From contig NZ_JACNYL010000003.1 in NCBI RefSeq assembly GCF_014692525.1, positions 62,001 to 126,000 of the forward strand: 64,000 nt of DNA, in the 5' to 3' direction. This DNA comes from Sphingobacterium chuzhouense. Lineage in GTDB: Bacteria; Bacteroidota; Bacteroidia; Sphingobacteriales; Sphingobacteriaceae. The position numbers and the translations under genes were made by a program. A model generated the notes under the pieces. The model made no database searches and had not been told where the DNA came from. It saw nothing but the letters and a program-made list of their open reading frames with translations. This document shows positions 56,281 to 64,000 of this stretch, one piece after another (position 1 is the first letter of the stretch; every line of letters begins with the position of its first letter).

Positions 56281-56625
56281 TTAAAATTCCTCTTCGGGAT
56301 CGCTCAATAGCTCCTTGTGGTTACTTACTGCTGTCCTAGTTTTTGTTTTATGTTTATTGATCTGTCGCCGTAGTGATTCTACAGCAATGTCGGTTGCTTC
56401 TTCAAAACTTTTCGCCTGTGCTTTGGCAAATAACTGGTTACCCGGTATGTTCATCTTCAATTCTACCACCTTGTTGGCTTCATCGTCTACATTCTCCAGA
56501 CGAAGATAACATACGCTTTCAATGATGTTGTCCAAAAACTGCTCTAGTTTAGCTGTTTTCTTCTTGATGAATTCAACTAACTTTTGATCAGCATCAAACT
56601 TGATAGATTGCACAGTAATGTTCAT
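56281..56625 (-). CDS. hpf: Ribosome hibernation-promoting factor (short form)
   Basis: A 114-residue HPF/RaiA-family protein. It starts MNITVQSIKFDADQKLVEFI and has GNQLFAKAQAKSFEEATD and a basic helix LRRQINKHKTK. It binds idle 30S subunits in stationary phase. The long-form C-terminal domain is absent. It follows the xer recombinase gene by 17 bases, an order common in this phylum. Confidence 0.93.
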   Translation of the reverse strand: MNITVQSIKFDADQKLVEFIKKKTAKLEQFLDNIIESVCYLRLENVDDEANKVVELKMNIPGNQLFAKAQAKSFEEATDIAVESLRRQINKHKTKTRTAVSNHKELLSDPEEEF

Positions 56626-56642
56626 TTTTCCTCCTTTTTTGT

Positions 56643-57527
56643 TTAAGCCTTTGGATGGGCTTGTTTATAAATAGATTTTAATCTTTCCACAGAGTTATGC
56701 GTGTAAACTTGCGTTGCCGCTAAACCAGCGTGACCCAGTAATTCCTTTATTGCATTCAAATCTGCCCCATTATTCAAAAGTGCGGTGGCAAAGGTGTGTC
56801 GCAACACATGTGGGCTTTTTTTCTGCTGGGAAGTGATACGTCCCAGATACCGCCGTACTGTCCGGTAAATCAACGAGGGATAAGCCTGCTTTCCTTCTTT
56901 GGTAACGATTAAATAGGTTGATTTGTTTTTAAAATCTTGCGCATATTTCAACATCAAATAGCGTCGAATTTCTTCCAACAGTGTTTGGTGCACAGGCACT
57001 AACCTCTCCTTTCCTCGTTTTCCAAATATGAGTATCCGTTTGTTATAGGTATCGATATTGCGCTCTTGAATGGCAAGCAATTCCGATAACCGTATACCCG
57101 TTCCAAACAACAACTCTAAAATGACGAAGTCGCGTGCCTCCTCAAAGCTTTCCGGATCCGTACCGCCCATATCTAGCAAATCCACCATTTTTTCCTGCTC
57201 GACCACTACAGGCAATCTTTTAGGGGTTTTGAGCGCATGAACCAGCTGCATAGGGCTTGAAGCCACAAAGTCTTCTCTGACTAAAAATTTATAAAAAGAA
57301 CGTAAGGACGATATAGAGCGATTGATACTTGAAGCTTGTCTACCATTCTCTTTCATCATCGCTAGATAATGTCGGATAATTCGATAATCTACTGCTTCAA
57401 AAGCAATTTCTTCAGTTAATAGAAAGTTTAGAAAACGATCTATTTCCAACGCATAGGCCGAAATGGTATGAGCAGAATAACGTTTCTCAAACTCTAAAAA
57501 ACTCAAAAACCGTTGCTTATTCATCAT
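56643..57527 (-). CDS. XerC/XerD-type tyrosine recombinase
   Basis: A 294-residue chromosome-dimer resolution recombinase. Catalytic residues: Arg146 (GTGIRLSEL), Lys170, His240 and Arg243 (HVLRHTFAT), His266 (LGHAGL), Tyr275. Length and the pairing with hpf fit the Bacteroidota XerC-like genes. It is distinct from the accessory recombinase at 49937, which has an extra arm-binding domain. Met 1 and Met 2 are both possible starts. Confidence 0.93.
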   Translation of the reverse strand: MMNKQRFLSFLEFEKRYSAHTISAYALEIDRFLNFLLTEEIAFEAVDYRIIRHYLAMMKENGRQASSINRSISSLRSFYKFLVREDFVASSPMQLVHALKTPKRLPVVVEQEKMVDLLDMGGTDPESFEEARDFVILELLFGTGIRLSELLAIQERNIDTYNKRILIFGKRGKERLVPVHQTLLEEIRRYLMLKYAQDFKNKSTYLIVTKEGKQAYPSLIYRTVRRYLGRITSQQKKSPHVLRHTFATALLNNGADLNAIKELLGHAGLAATQVYTHNSVERLKSIYKQAHPKA

Positions 57528-57611
57528 CTATATCGTTCTTCTATAAATATAGCAAAAAGAGTGATATAAAAAAATTTATTAAGGTATTTTAAGAAAACGA
57601 AGAATAAAAAA

Positions 57612-57638
57612 TAGCTCACAGTTTTAGACTGTGAGCTA
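57612..57638 (-). terminator. Terminator of the aldolase gene
   Basis: TAGCTCACAGT (57612-57622) pairs with ACTGTGAGCTA (57628-57638) over TTTAG. On the minus strand a run of six Ts follows. Confidence 0.9.
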
Positions 57639-57666
57639 AGTTATAGGGTAAACCGGCAATAAATAC

Positions 57667-58746
57667 TTACAGTTTCGTATTTACGTCGATAGCATTCAAT
57701 TCGTTAAAGGCTTGTTTTAGTCGTTCTACAAATGTCTCTTCACCTTTACGTAGCCACACGCGTGGGTCGTAATATTTTTTGTTCGGAGAATCTGCACCTT
57801 CCGGGTTACCGATCTGTGCTTGCAAGTAATCCCGATTTTTTGCTTCATAAGCACGAACACCATCCCAGAACGCCCATTGCATATCGGTATCGATATTCAT
57901 TTTGATAGCTCCGTAAGAAATAGCTTCTGCAATTTCTTCCGGTGAAGAACCTGAACCGCCGTGGAAAACAAAGTTGACCGGTTTCTCCGCAGACAGGTTA
58001 AATTTCTCACGGATATACTCTTGTGAGTTATGCAAAATAACCGGTTGCAACTTCACGTTACCTGGTTTATATACACCATGTACATTTCCAAATGCCGCAG
58101 CTACTGTAAATTTATCTGATACTTTTGATAACTCTTCATAAGCATAAGCTACTTCTTCTGGTTGCGTATACAATTTCGAACTGTCTACATCCGTATTGTC
58201 GACACCGTCTTCCTCTCCTCCCGTCACACCCAATTCAATTTCGACAGTCATGCCAAGCGGCTTCATGCGCTCTAAATATTTTCTTGAAATCTCGATATTC
58301 TCTTCGATCGGCTCTTCTGATAAGTCCAACATATGTGAAGAGAATAATGGCTTTCCGTGTTGTGCAAAGAATTTTTCGCCCGCATCTAAAAGACCGTCAA
58401 TCCATGGCAATAATTTTTTAGCCGCATGGTCTGTATGTAATATAACAGCCACTCCATAATGCTCCGCTAGCAAATGTACGTGCTGTGCAGCCGATACCGC
58501 TCCCAAAATACAGGCTTGCAATCCATCATTGTTCAATGATTTACCTGCATAAAACTGTGCTCCCCCATTTGATAATTGAATAATGACAGGTGAGTTGACA
58601 GCTTTTGCTGTTTCCATAACGGCATTGATTGAATTTGTCCCAATCACATTTACCGCAGGTAAAGCAAATTTATGTTTTTTAGCAATCTCAAAAAGTTCTT
58701 GTACTTGATCACCAGTTAAAACACCCTTAAAATCTTTTAGGCTCAT
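57667..58746 (-). CDS. fbaA: Class II fructose-bisphosphate aldolase
   Basis: A 359-residue zinc aldolase that cleaves fructose 1,6-bisphosphate. The zinc site includes HTDHAAKKLLPW and NVHGVYKPGNVKL; phosphate binding is FHGGSGSSPEE and the final NIDTDMQ. Length fits the FbaA type. The start is ATG 58746 (MSLKDFKGVLTGDQV); a longer frame to 58803 lacks conservation and would end close to the upstream palindromic site. That site (58812-58828) is shared with pfkA, which suggests joint control of glycolysis. Confidence 0.95.
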   Translation of the reverse strand: MSLKDFKGVLTGDQVQELFEIAKKHKFALPAVNVIGTNSINAVMETAKAVNSPVIIQLSNGGAQFYAGKSLNNDGLQACILGAVSAAQHVHLLAEHYGVAVILHTDHAAKKLLPWIDGLLDAGEKFFAQHGKPLFSSHMLDLSEEPIEENIEISRKYLERMKPLGMTVEIELGVTGGEEDGVDNTDVDSSKLYTQPEEVAYAYEELSKVSDKFTVAAAFGNVHGVYKPGNVKLQPVILHNSQEYIREKFNLSAEKPVNFVFHGGSGSSPEEIAEAISYGAIKMNIDTDMQWAFWDGVRAYEAKNRDYLQAQIGNPEGADSPNKKYYDPRVWLRKGEETFVERLKQAFNELNAIDVNTKL

Positions 58747-58811
58747 ATTTTTTCTATTATTTGTGTTATTCGAGACTAAAGGTATGGAGTTTTTTTGTAC
58801 CACGCAACACT

Positions 58812-58828
58812 TAGTGTAAAAAATACAC
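58812..58828. promoter_or_regulatory. 17-base operator-like palindrome upstream of fbaA
   Basis: TAGTGTAAAAAATACAC is identical to the sites before pfkA (34999) and the candidate sRNA (45482). It lies 66-82 bases upstream of the fbaA start. The -7 box in this promoter is weak by eye. Confidence 0.75.
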
Positions 58829-59093
58829 AGCTGTGAATTGTATACGTAAAAAAAAGTAAGATTGTAAAAATTCGAAAAATATACGACTACTTTTTCCCGA
58901 CATCGTCCTATTTTTTCTTTTTATATTGATAACAAAGCGAATTTGTCGCGTTATATTTTTCTTTGGTAAGGCTATGAATTCAAAAAGTTGCCGTAAAAAG
59001 GAAATAAAGAGGATGACGATTTCCATAACAAATACCGCTATTTTTAATAATATTAATATCTTTATCACATCAACAAATTTAAAAGAATAGCTA

Positions 59094-59444
59094 ATGGCAC
59101 TACAGGTATACGGAATTAAGAATTGCAATACAGTAAAAAAAGCATTGACATGGCTGGATGAAAACAAAGTTGATTATACCTTTCATGACTACAAAAAAGA
59201 ACCTACAACATTGCAGCAACTAGAGACGTGGGAGAAAGAGGTTTCGTGGGAATCCTTAGTCAATAAAAAAGGAACAACCTGGCGGAAACTAAGTTCCGAA
59301 GATCAGGCAGCCGTAGTTGATGCCGATTCGGCGAACAAAGTTCTTTTAAATAATAACAGTATGATTAAAAGACCCTTAATAGAATCACCTAAAGGTATTA
59401 TATTAGGCTTCGATGAAGAGGAATACCGGGCAAAACTTAAATAG
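59094..59444 (+). CDS. ArsC/Spx/YffB-family thioredoxin-fold protein
   Basis: A 116-residue protein starting [19 protein letters not shown]. The single Cys in NCNTV and the later [15 protein letters not shown] fit the YffB subgroup of ArsC-like proteins. True arsenate reductases have other residues, so arsenate reduction is not certain; YffB-type proteins may use glutathione or other thiols. It is divergent from fbaA and may lead into the M1 peptidase gene 4 bases later. Confidence 0.88.
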   Translation: MALQVYGIKNCNTVKKALTWLDENKVDYTFHDYKKEPTTLQQLETWEKEVSWESLVNKKGTTWRKLSSEDQAAVVDADSANKVLLNNNSMIKRPLIESPKGIILGFDEEEYRAKLK

Positions 59445-59448
59445 CACT

Positions 59449-61398
59449 ATGATAAAAAAAATTATTTGCACATCGCTTGCTGCTGTGTTGCTGGTGGCAG
59501 GTCAGTTAAGTGCACAAACAAACAGCGTCTACGATTATACAGAAGCTTTTAACCCTATTTTTTATACGCAGAATGGCTCTCCTTATCGTTCCGCCAGCGG
59601 AAAACCAGGGCATGCATACTGGCAAAACCGGGCGGATTATACCATCAAAGTATCTTTAGATGAACAAACAAACCGGGTTTCTGGACGTTTATCCATCCAC
59701 TATACCAACAACAGTCCGGACGATTTACAACATCTTTGGTTTCAGCTCGACCAAAACCTCTTTCATGAAGATTCACGGGGACAAGCTACTATTCCGTTGC
59801 AAGATAGCCGCTACGGCTCTGCAGAATCTGACTTCAAAGGAGGGTTTCAATTAACAAATCTTCATTTTTCAGACGGTTCGAAGGCATCCTACGAAGTCAT
59901 TGATACGCGGATGCGATTGGAATTGCCTAAAGTATTAAAAGCTGGTGGCAATTCGCTCAGCTTAGAAATGGAATTTTCTTATACAGTTCCGGAATATGGA
60001 GCCGACCGTACAGGAATATTGGATACTAAAAATGGAAAGATATATACCATCGCCCAGTGGTATCCCCGGGTATGTGTTTATGACGATGTTTTGGGCTGGA
60101 ACACAGAACCCTATATCGGCCCAGGTGAATTTTACCTTGAATTTGGTGATTACTTAGTGGAGATTGATGCTCCAGGCGACCACATTGTCGTAGCCGGCGG
60201 AGAGCTCCTTAACCCTAACGAAGTGTGGACGTCCGAGCAGCTTTCCCGGTATAAACAAGCCTCTGGAAGTGAAAAAACGGTCTTGATCCGATCAGCAGAA
60301 GAGGTAACTAACGCTGCATCACGTCCAAACAAAAAACGCCTAACATGGAAATATAAGCTGGATAACGCCCACGATTTCGCTTGGGCCTCTTCAAAAGCTT
60401 TTATTATAGATGGCGCAAAAATAAACAACCCTAGCGGTAAAAGCGCTTTGGCGTTATCTGCGTATCCAGTTGAAAGCAATGGAGGCAATGCTTGGGAGCG
60501 TTCAACGGAATATACGAAAGCATCTATCGAGCATTACAGTAAAAAGTGGTTTGAGTATCCTTATCCGGTAGCTGTCAATGTAGCCTCCAACGTTGGAGGT
60601 ATGGAATATCCCGCTATCTCCTTCTGCGGCCATACGGCAAAAGCAGGTAATTTATGGGGTGTAACTGACCATGAATTTGGGCACAACTGGTTCCCGATGA
60701 TTGTCGGAAGCAACGAGCGCCTACATGCCTGGATGGATGAAGGCTTTAATACGTTTATCAATGGTATATCAACCGAAGCCTTTAATAAGGGAGAATATCA
60801 CAAAAAATTCGGGAACCGCAACAGTATGGCTCCCGCATTTTCCAGACCTGATTTGGAGCCCATCATGTCGACACCTCAGAACATGAAAGAAAAAAACATT
60901 GGCATCCTCGCCTATTATAAACCCGCATACGGCATCCGACTATTACGTGATGAGGTGATCGGTGCGGAACGTTTTGACAGGGCTTTCCGCAAGTATATCG
61001 AATACTGGGCATATAAACACCCTACGCCTGATGATTTTTTCCGTACTATTGAAAATGAAACGGGTGAGAACCTCGCGTGGTTTTGGCGCGGGTGGTTTAA
61101 AAATAATTGGGCGTTAGACCAGGCCGTCCGCTCCGTTGAATACGAAGGTTTAGATCCTAAAAATGGCGCCGTTATCACAATTGACAACCTACAAAAATTA
61201 CCAATGCCCGTCGTCATCGAGGCAACAATGGAGTCAGGAGAAAAAATAAGGAAAAAGCTGCCAGTAGAAATATGGCAACGTAACATATCTTGGCGTTTTA
61301 AGCTCAAATCTACAGAAAAACTAACGAAAGTCGTCATTGACCCAGATAACGTTTATCCGGATATTGATCCGAAAAATAACGTCTGGCCAAGGAATTAG
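59449..61398 (+). CDS. M1-family zinc metallopeptidase (secreted)
   Basis: About 649 residues with a signal peptide ([19 protein letters not shown]). The exopeptidase motif is [10 protein letters not shown] and the zinc site HEFGHNWF with the third ligand Glu in DEGFNTF, as in M1 aminopeptidases. It lies in the periplasm or outside. The start is ATG 59449, 4 bases after the ArsC-like stop; a frame open from 59413 would overlap that gene. The CarboxypepD_reg-like gene follows by 30 bases. Confidence 0.93.
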   Translation: MIKKIICTSLAAVLLVAGQLSAQTNSVYDYTEAFNPIFYTQNGSPYRSASGKPGHAYWQNRADYTIKVSLDEQTNRVSGRLSIHYTNNSPDDLQHLWFQLDQNLFHEDSRGQATIPLQDSRYGSAESDFKGGFQLTNLHFSDGSKASYEVIDTRMRLELPKVLKAGGNSLSLEMEFSYTVPEYGADRTGILDTKNGKIYTIAQWYPRVCVYDDVLGWNTEPYIGPGEFYLEFGDYLVEIDAPGDHIVVAGGELLNPNEVWTSEQLSRYKQASGSEKTVLIRSAEEVTNAASRPNKKRLTWKYKLDNAHDFAWASSKAFIIDGAKINNPSGKSALALSAYPVESNGGNAWERSTEYTKASIEHYSKKWFEYPYPVAVNVASNVGGMEYPAISFCGHTAKAGNLWGVTDHEFGHNWFPMIVGSNERLHAWMDEGFNTFINGISTEAFNKGEYHKKFGNRNSMAPAFSRPDLEPIMSTPQNMKEKNIGILAYYKPAYGIRLLRDEVIGAERFDRAFRKYIEYWAYKHPTPDDFFRTIENETGENLAWFWRGWFKNNWALDQAVRSVEYEGLDPKNGAVITIDNLQKLPMPVVIEATMESGEKIRKKLPVEIWQRNISWRFKLKSTEKLTKVVIDPDNVYPDIDPKNNVWPRN

Positions 61399-61428
61399 TG
61401 ATGAGTAATGATAATAATTGAGAATATA

Positions 61429-62124
61429 ATGAAAAACATATCATATTTGGTTTCCCTATTCTTTCTGCTTCTTTTTGGAATAGGTTTTAGCTTTTCAGTA
61501 AATGCGCAGGAAATTAAGGGTATCGTACATGAATTGGAAAGCAGCCAGCGGTTGAGAGAAGTTACCGTCAAGAACCTTCGTACAAACGAAACCACAGAAA
61601 CGGATACAGAAGGTAATTTTACAATATCTGGAAAAATTAACGATTTATTAACTTTTAACCAACCGGGGTATGAGGTGGACACTGCCTTTATTTATCAGGA
61701 AGGTGTACAACGGATCTACCTAGTCCGCGATAGCAAGTCGATTGTAATCGATGAGATCGTGATAAGCCGCCTTACGGACAGTCGGCTGGCCGCCGAAATA
61801 GAAAAAGCTAAAAATGAGGGACAGGTTACAGAAGCTTCGCAAACGCGTGGCGGACTAAGGCTTTCGCTTTCCCGCTTATTTGGCAGACAAAGCAAGATGG
61901 CCCGCAAAAATTTGGATCTTCTGCTGGAAGAACAGAATAATCGAAAAGTGGATCGCTTGTTTAGCGAACAGGCTATTCGTGCTGTTATACCACTTACAGT
62001 TACGGAAATGGCGCTTTTTAGGGAGCAGTTCCGTCCATCGTTGGAATTTATAGAAACGGCTTCGCCAGAGGATTTGAGAGTATATATACTCGATTCTTAC
62101 AGCAAATTTAAATCGAAAAAATAA
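61429..62124 (+). CDS. Secreted carboxypeptidase-regulatory-like domain protein
   Basis: About 231 residues. Signal peptide (YLVSLFFLLLFGIGFSFSVNA), then a CarboxypepD_reg-like beta domain (about 25-110, IKGIVHELESSQRLREVTV) and a helical, charged C-terminal part with an Arg-rich stretch (LSRLFGRQSKMARKN). Similar proteins occur throughout Bacteroidota; role unknown. It lies between the M1 peptidase and the permease gene, probably in one transcript. Confidence 0.82.
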   Translation: MKNISYLVSLFFLLLFGIGFSFSVNAQEIKGIVHELESSQRLREVTVKNLRTNETTETDTEGNFTISGKINDLLTFNQPGYEVDTAFIYQEGVQRIYLVRDSKSIVIDEIVISRLTDSRLAAEIEKAKNEGQVTEASQTRGGLRLSLSRLFGRQSKMARKNLDLLLEEQNNRKVDRLFSEQAIRAVIPLTVTEMALFREQFRPSLEFIETASPEDLRVYILDSYSKFKSKK

Positions 62125-62155
62125 GACTTCATCAACCCTTATAAACAACAGAATT

Positions 62156-63628
62156 ATGTTATATAAAAAGTCTATACCACAAATCATCCAAGAAGCAAGA
62201 GAAAGTGGGGAGCATACGCTAAAACGGACACTTTCAAGTACCGGATTGGTCTCTTTAGGAGTTGGTGCTATTATAGGTGCAGGGCTTTTTTCCCTTACAG
62301 GGATTGCCGCAGCCGAGAACGCGGGTCCAGCCGTTATCCTTTCTTTTATCATCGCTGCTTTGGCATGTTCTTTTGCCGGACTTTGTTACGCAGAATTTGC
62401 TTCCATGATTCCCGTGGCAGGCAGCGCATATACCTATTCCTACGCAACGATGGGCGAATTTATGGCTTGGATCATCGGTTGGGATTTAGTCTTGGAATAT
62501 GCATTGGCGAGTGCCACGGTAGCCGTCAGCTGGTCGCAGTACTTCAATGAACTCCTGATGACTTTCGGGCTATCTATCCCATCGGAATTCTTAAAAGGTC
62601 CTTGGGAAGGCGGCTATGTAAATATTCCAGCTATTATCATTGTTTGTCTCTTATCCTTACTATTAATGCGGGGCACAAAAGAGTCCTCCACAGTTAATAA
62701 TATACTGGTTATTCTAAAAGTTGGGGTGGTTTTGATATTTATCGCTTTGGGATGGAGCTTTATTGATTCGTCAAATCACGTCCCTTTTGTCCCGACAAAC
62801 GAAGGGGAAGAAATGGTAAAAAGTGGCGATATGAGTTTATGGTCTTTTCTACACAGTGACTATTTCGGAGAGTTTGGGATTAGCGGTATCCTGAGGGCTG
62901 CGGGCGTTTTGTTTTTTGCTTTCATCGGGTTTGATGCCGTGAGTACAGCAGCGCAGGAAGCTAAAAATCCCAAACGTGGTATGCCAATCGGGATTATCGG
63001 ATCACTCATTATCTGTACGCTTCTATATGTCCTTTTCTCTTATGTGATGACCGGTTTGGAAAACTACAAATCTTTTGAAGGGGATGCCAAGCCCGTAGCC
63101 ACGGCATTCGCAAATACAGGCTATACATTTCTCAATACGGCGCTTATCATCACGATCATTGCCGGTTATACCTCCGTTATCCTTGTGATGCTGCTAGGGC
63201 AAAGCCGTGTGTTTTATTCCATGAGCAAAGACGGATTGCTACCTAAAATATTCTCCGACCTTTCTAAAAACCAGACACCTTGGAAAACGAATCTCATATT
63301 CATGGTATTCGTATCTCTTTTTGCCGGCTTTGTTCCTATCTCCGATTTGGGGCATATGGTTAGTATCGGGACTCTATTTGCCTTTACGTTGGTTTGTATT
63401 GGCGTGTTGGTACTTCGGAAAACAAGCCCGGAAATCGAAAGGCCATTCAGAACGCCATTAGTTCCGTTAGTGCCCGTATTAGGTATTATTGTCTGTTTGA
63501 TTTTGATGGCGTCTTTACCCGTAGAAAGTTGGGAACGTTTAGCAATTTGGTTAATTATCGGTATTGCAATTTATTGGTTCTATAGCAAAAAGCACAGCAA
63601 GGTCAGGCAATCTCATCGTAAATTATAA
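62156..63628 (+). CDS. APC-family amino acid permease (CAT/YhdG-like)
   Basis: A 490-residue inner-membrane transporter with 12 or more helices. The first helix has SLGVGAIIGAGLFSLTG, the APC substrate-binding glycine motif, and later FFAFIGFDAVSTAAQEAKNP marks the family. The C-terminal part has PFRTPLVPLVPVLGI, typical of the cationic amino acid transporter subgroup. It probably takes up amino acids; the specific one is unknown. Confidence 0.9.
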   Translation: MLYKKSIPQIIQEARESGEHTLKRTLSSTGLVSLGVGAIIGAGLFSLTGIAAAENAGPAVILSFIIAALACSFAGLCYAEFASMIPVAGSAYTYSYATMGEFMAWIIGWDLVLEYALASATVAVSWSQYFNELLMTFGLSIPSEFLKGPWEGGYVNIPAIIIVCLLSLLLMRGTKESSTVNNILVILKVGVVLIFIALGWSFIDSSNHVPFVPTNEGEEMVKSGDMSLWSFLHSDYFGEFGISGILRAAGVLFFAFIGFDAVSTAAQEAKNPKRGMPIGIIGSLIICTLLYVLFSYVMTGLENYKSFEGDAKPVATAFANTGYTFLNTALIITIIAGYTSVILVMLLGQSRVFYSMSKDGLLPKIFSDLSKNQTPWKTNLIFMVFVSLFAGFVPISDLGHMVSIGTLFAFTLVCIGVLVLRKTSPEIERPFRTPLVPLVPVLGIIVCLILMASLPVESWERLAIWLIIGIAIYWFYSKKHSKVRQSHRKL

Positions 63629-63638
63629 CTATAGCGCT

Positions 63639-64000
63639 ATGAAATACAGATTGTTAATGGTTCTTTTATTTTCGACAGCATCGATTAGTTATGCGCAAAA
63701 AAAGGATGCTAAATTGGAGCGTATACTACGGAACGAAATAAAAGATTTTCAGGGGGATGTAGGGATATTCGTACAGCATTTCAAAAAAAACAGAACGGTA
63801 AGCATACAGGCGGATACTATCTTTCCTACCGCTAGCGTAGTTAAAGTACCTATTCTTGTTGGGGTTTTCGATAAAATAAAGCAAGGCAAGCTGAAATTAA
63901 ATGATTCTTATATCTACGATGCGAAACGTGTTTACGGCGGTTCAGGGCTGATGCAGTTTTATAAAGATAGTGCACAGACGAACCTATCCACGATGGTTTC
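63639..64000 (+). CDS. Class-A-beta-lactamase-like serine hydrolase (partial, runs off the edge)
   Basis: The frame starts at ATG 63639, 10 bases after the permease stop, and is open to the window end (120 codons visible). A signal peptide (LLMVLLFSTASISYAQ) is followed by GDVGIFVQHF and TASVVKVPIL, which contains the SxxK nucleophile motif of class A beta-lactamases and related serine hydrolases. The GGSGLMQFY stretch also fits. Whether it is a true beta-lactamase needs the missing SDN and KTG motifs. Confidence 0.8.
   Translation, partial: MKYRLLMVLLFSTASISYAQKKDAKLERILRNEIKDFQGDVGIFVQHFKKNRTVSIQADTIFPTASVVKVPILVGVFDKIKQGKLKLNDSYIYDAKRVYGGSGLMQFYKDSAQTNLSTMV

Overview
The window looks like a chromosomal segment of a Bacteroidota bacterium, most likely Sphingobacteriaceae (Sphingobacterium/Pedobacter-like). 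The evidence is recurrent Bacteroidota promoters of the TAnnTTTG type (rpsU, tRNAs, metY leader, ferritin, mnmA), a FecR/ECF-sigma pair beside the start of a probable SusC gene, an FHS-family sugar transporter, CTnDOT-type mobABC genes, and almost no Shine-Dalgarno sequences except before rpsU and one mobile-element gene. This is inference from the sequence only.

Layout. 1-3.7 kb: start of a probable TonB-dependent receptor, a FecR anti-sigma factor, an ECF sigma factor and a sugar symporter. About 4.0-10.0 kb: a small integrative mobilizable element with mobC, mobB, mobA, a hairpin-rich candidate oriT, a 50-residue ORF under two identical palindromes, and a large serine recombinase whose reading frame runs into the 3' end of tRNA-Met. 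10-18 kb: housekeeping and envelope genes (HAD phosphatase, rpsU, two GT4 glycosyltransferases around a flippase-like protein, small conserved proteins, a YafY-type regulator facing a DinB-like gene). 18.3-21.9 kb: tRNA-Ser with a duplicated 3' end, followed by an AT-rich accessory gene for a giant multi-zinc-ribbon protein with an embedded PD-(D/E)XK/Vsr-like nuclease core. 22-34 kb: a degenerate YgjP-like protein, M13 peptidase, histidine kinase, orphan ECF sigma factor, DoxX, and a TetR-TolC-MFP-RND efflux operon. 34-38 kb: a Nudix-type regulator divergent from pfkA, a BadF-type kinase homolog and gapA. 38-45.6 kb: mnmA, two tRNA-Phe, a SAM riboswitch plus Cys/Met-rich leader peptide before metY-hom, tRNA-Pro, an exonuclease and DUF294 operon, and a candidate small RNA. 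45.6-64 kb: YceI, rocD, NTF2-like, Gfo/Idh/MocA, an orphan HTH protein, a likely invertible promoter beside a tyrosine recombinase, quinone oxidoreductase with an outer-membrane barrel protein, ferritin, hpf and xer, fba, ArsC-like, M1 peptidase, APC permease and the start of a class-A-beta-lactamase-like hydrolase.

The strongest unexplained signals are three. (1) An identical 17-base palindromic site lies before pfkA, before fba and inside the promoter of a ~68-nt RNA that ends in an intrinsic terminator. A Nudix-family regulator gene sits next to the first site, which suggests a glycolytic regulon that includes a new sRNA. (2) A 160-bp segment is bounded by perfect 17-bp inverted repeats, each built like a tyrosine-recombinase crossover site. 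It contains a promoter and lies between a tyrosine recombinase gene and an orphan HTH gene, as expected of a phase switch. (3) The zinc-ribbon/nuclease protein sits in a tRNA-Ser integration hotspot. All calls were made by eye, without database searches.
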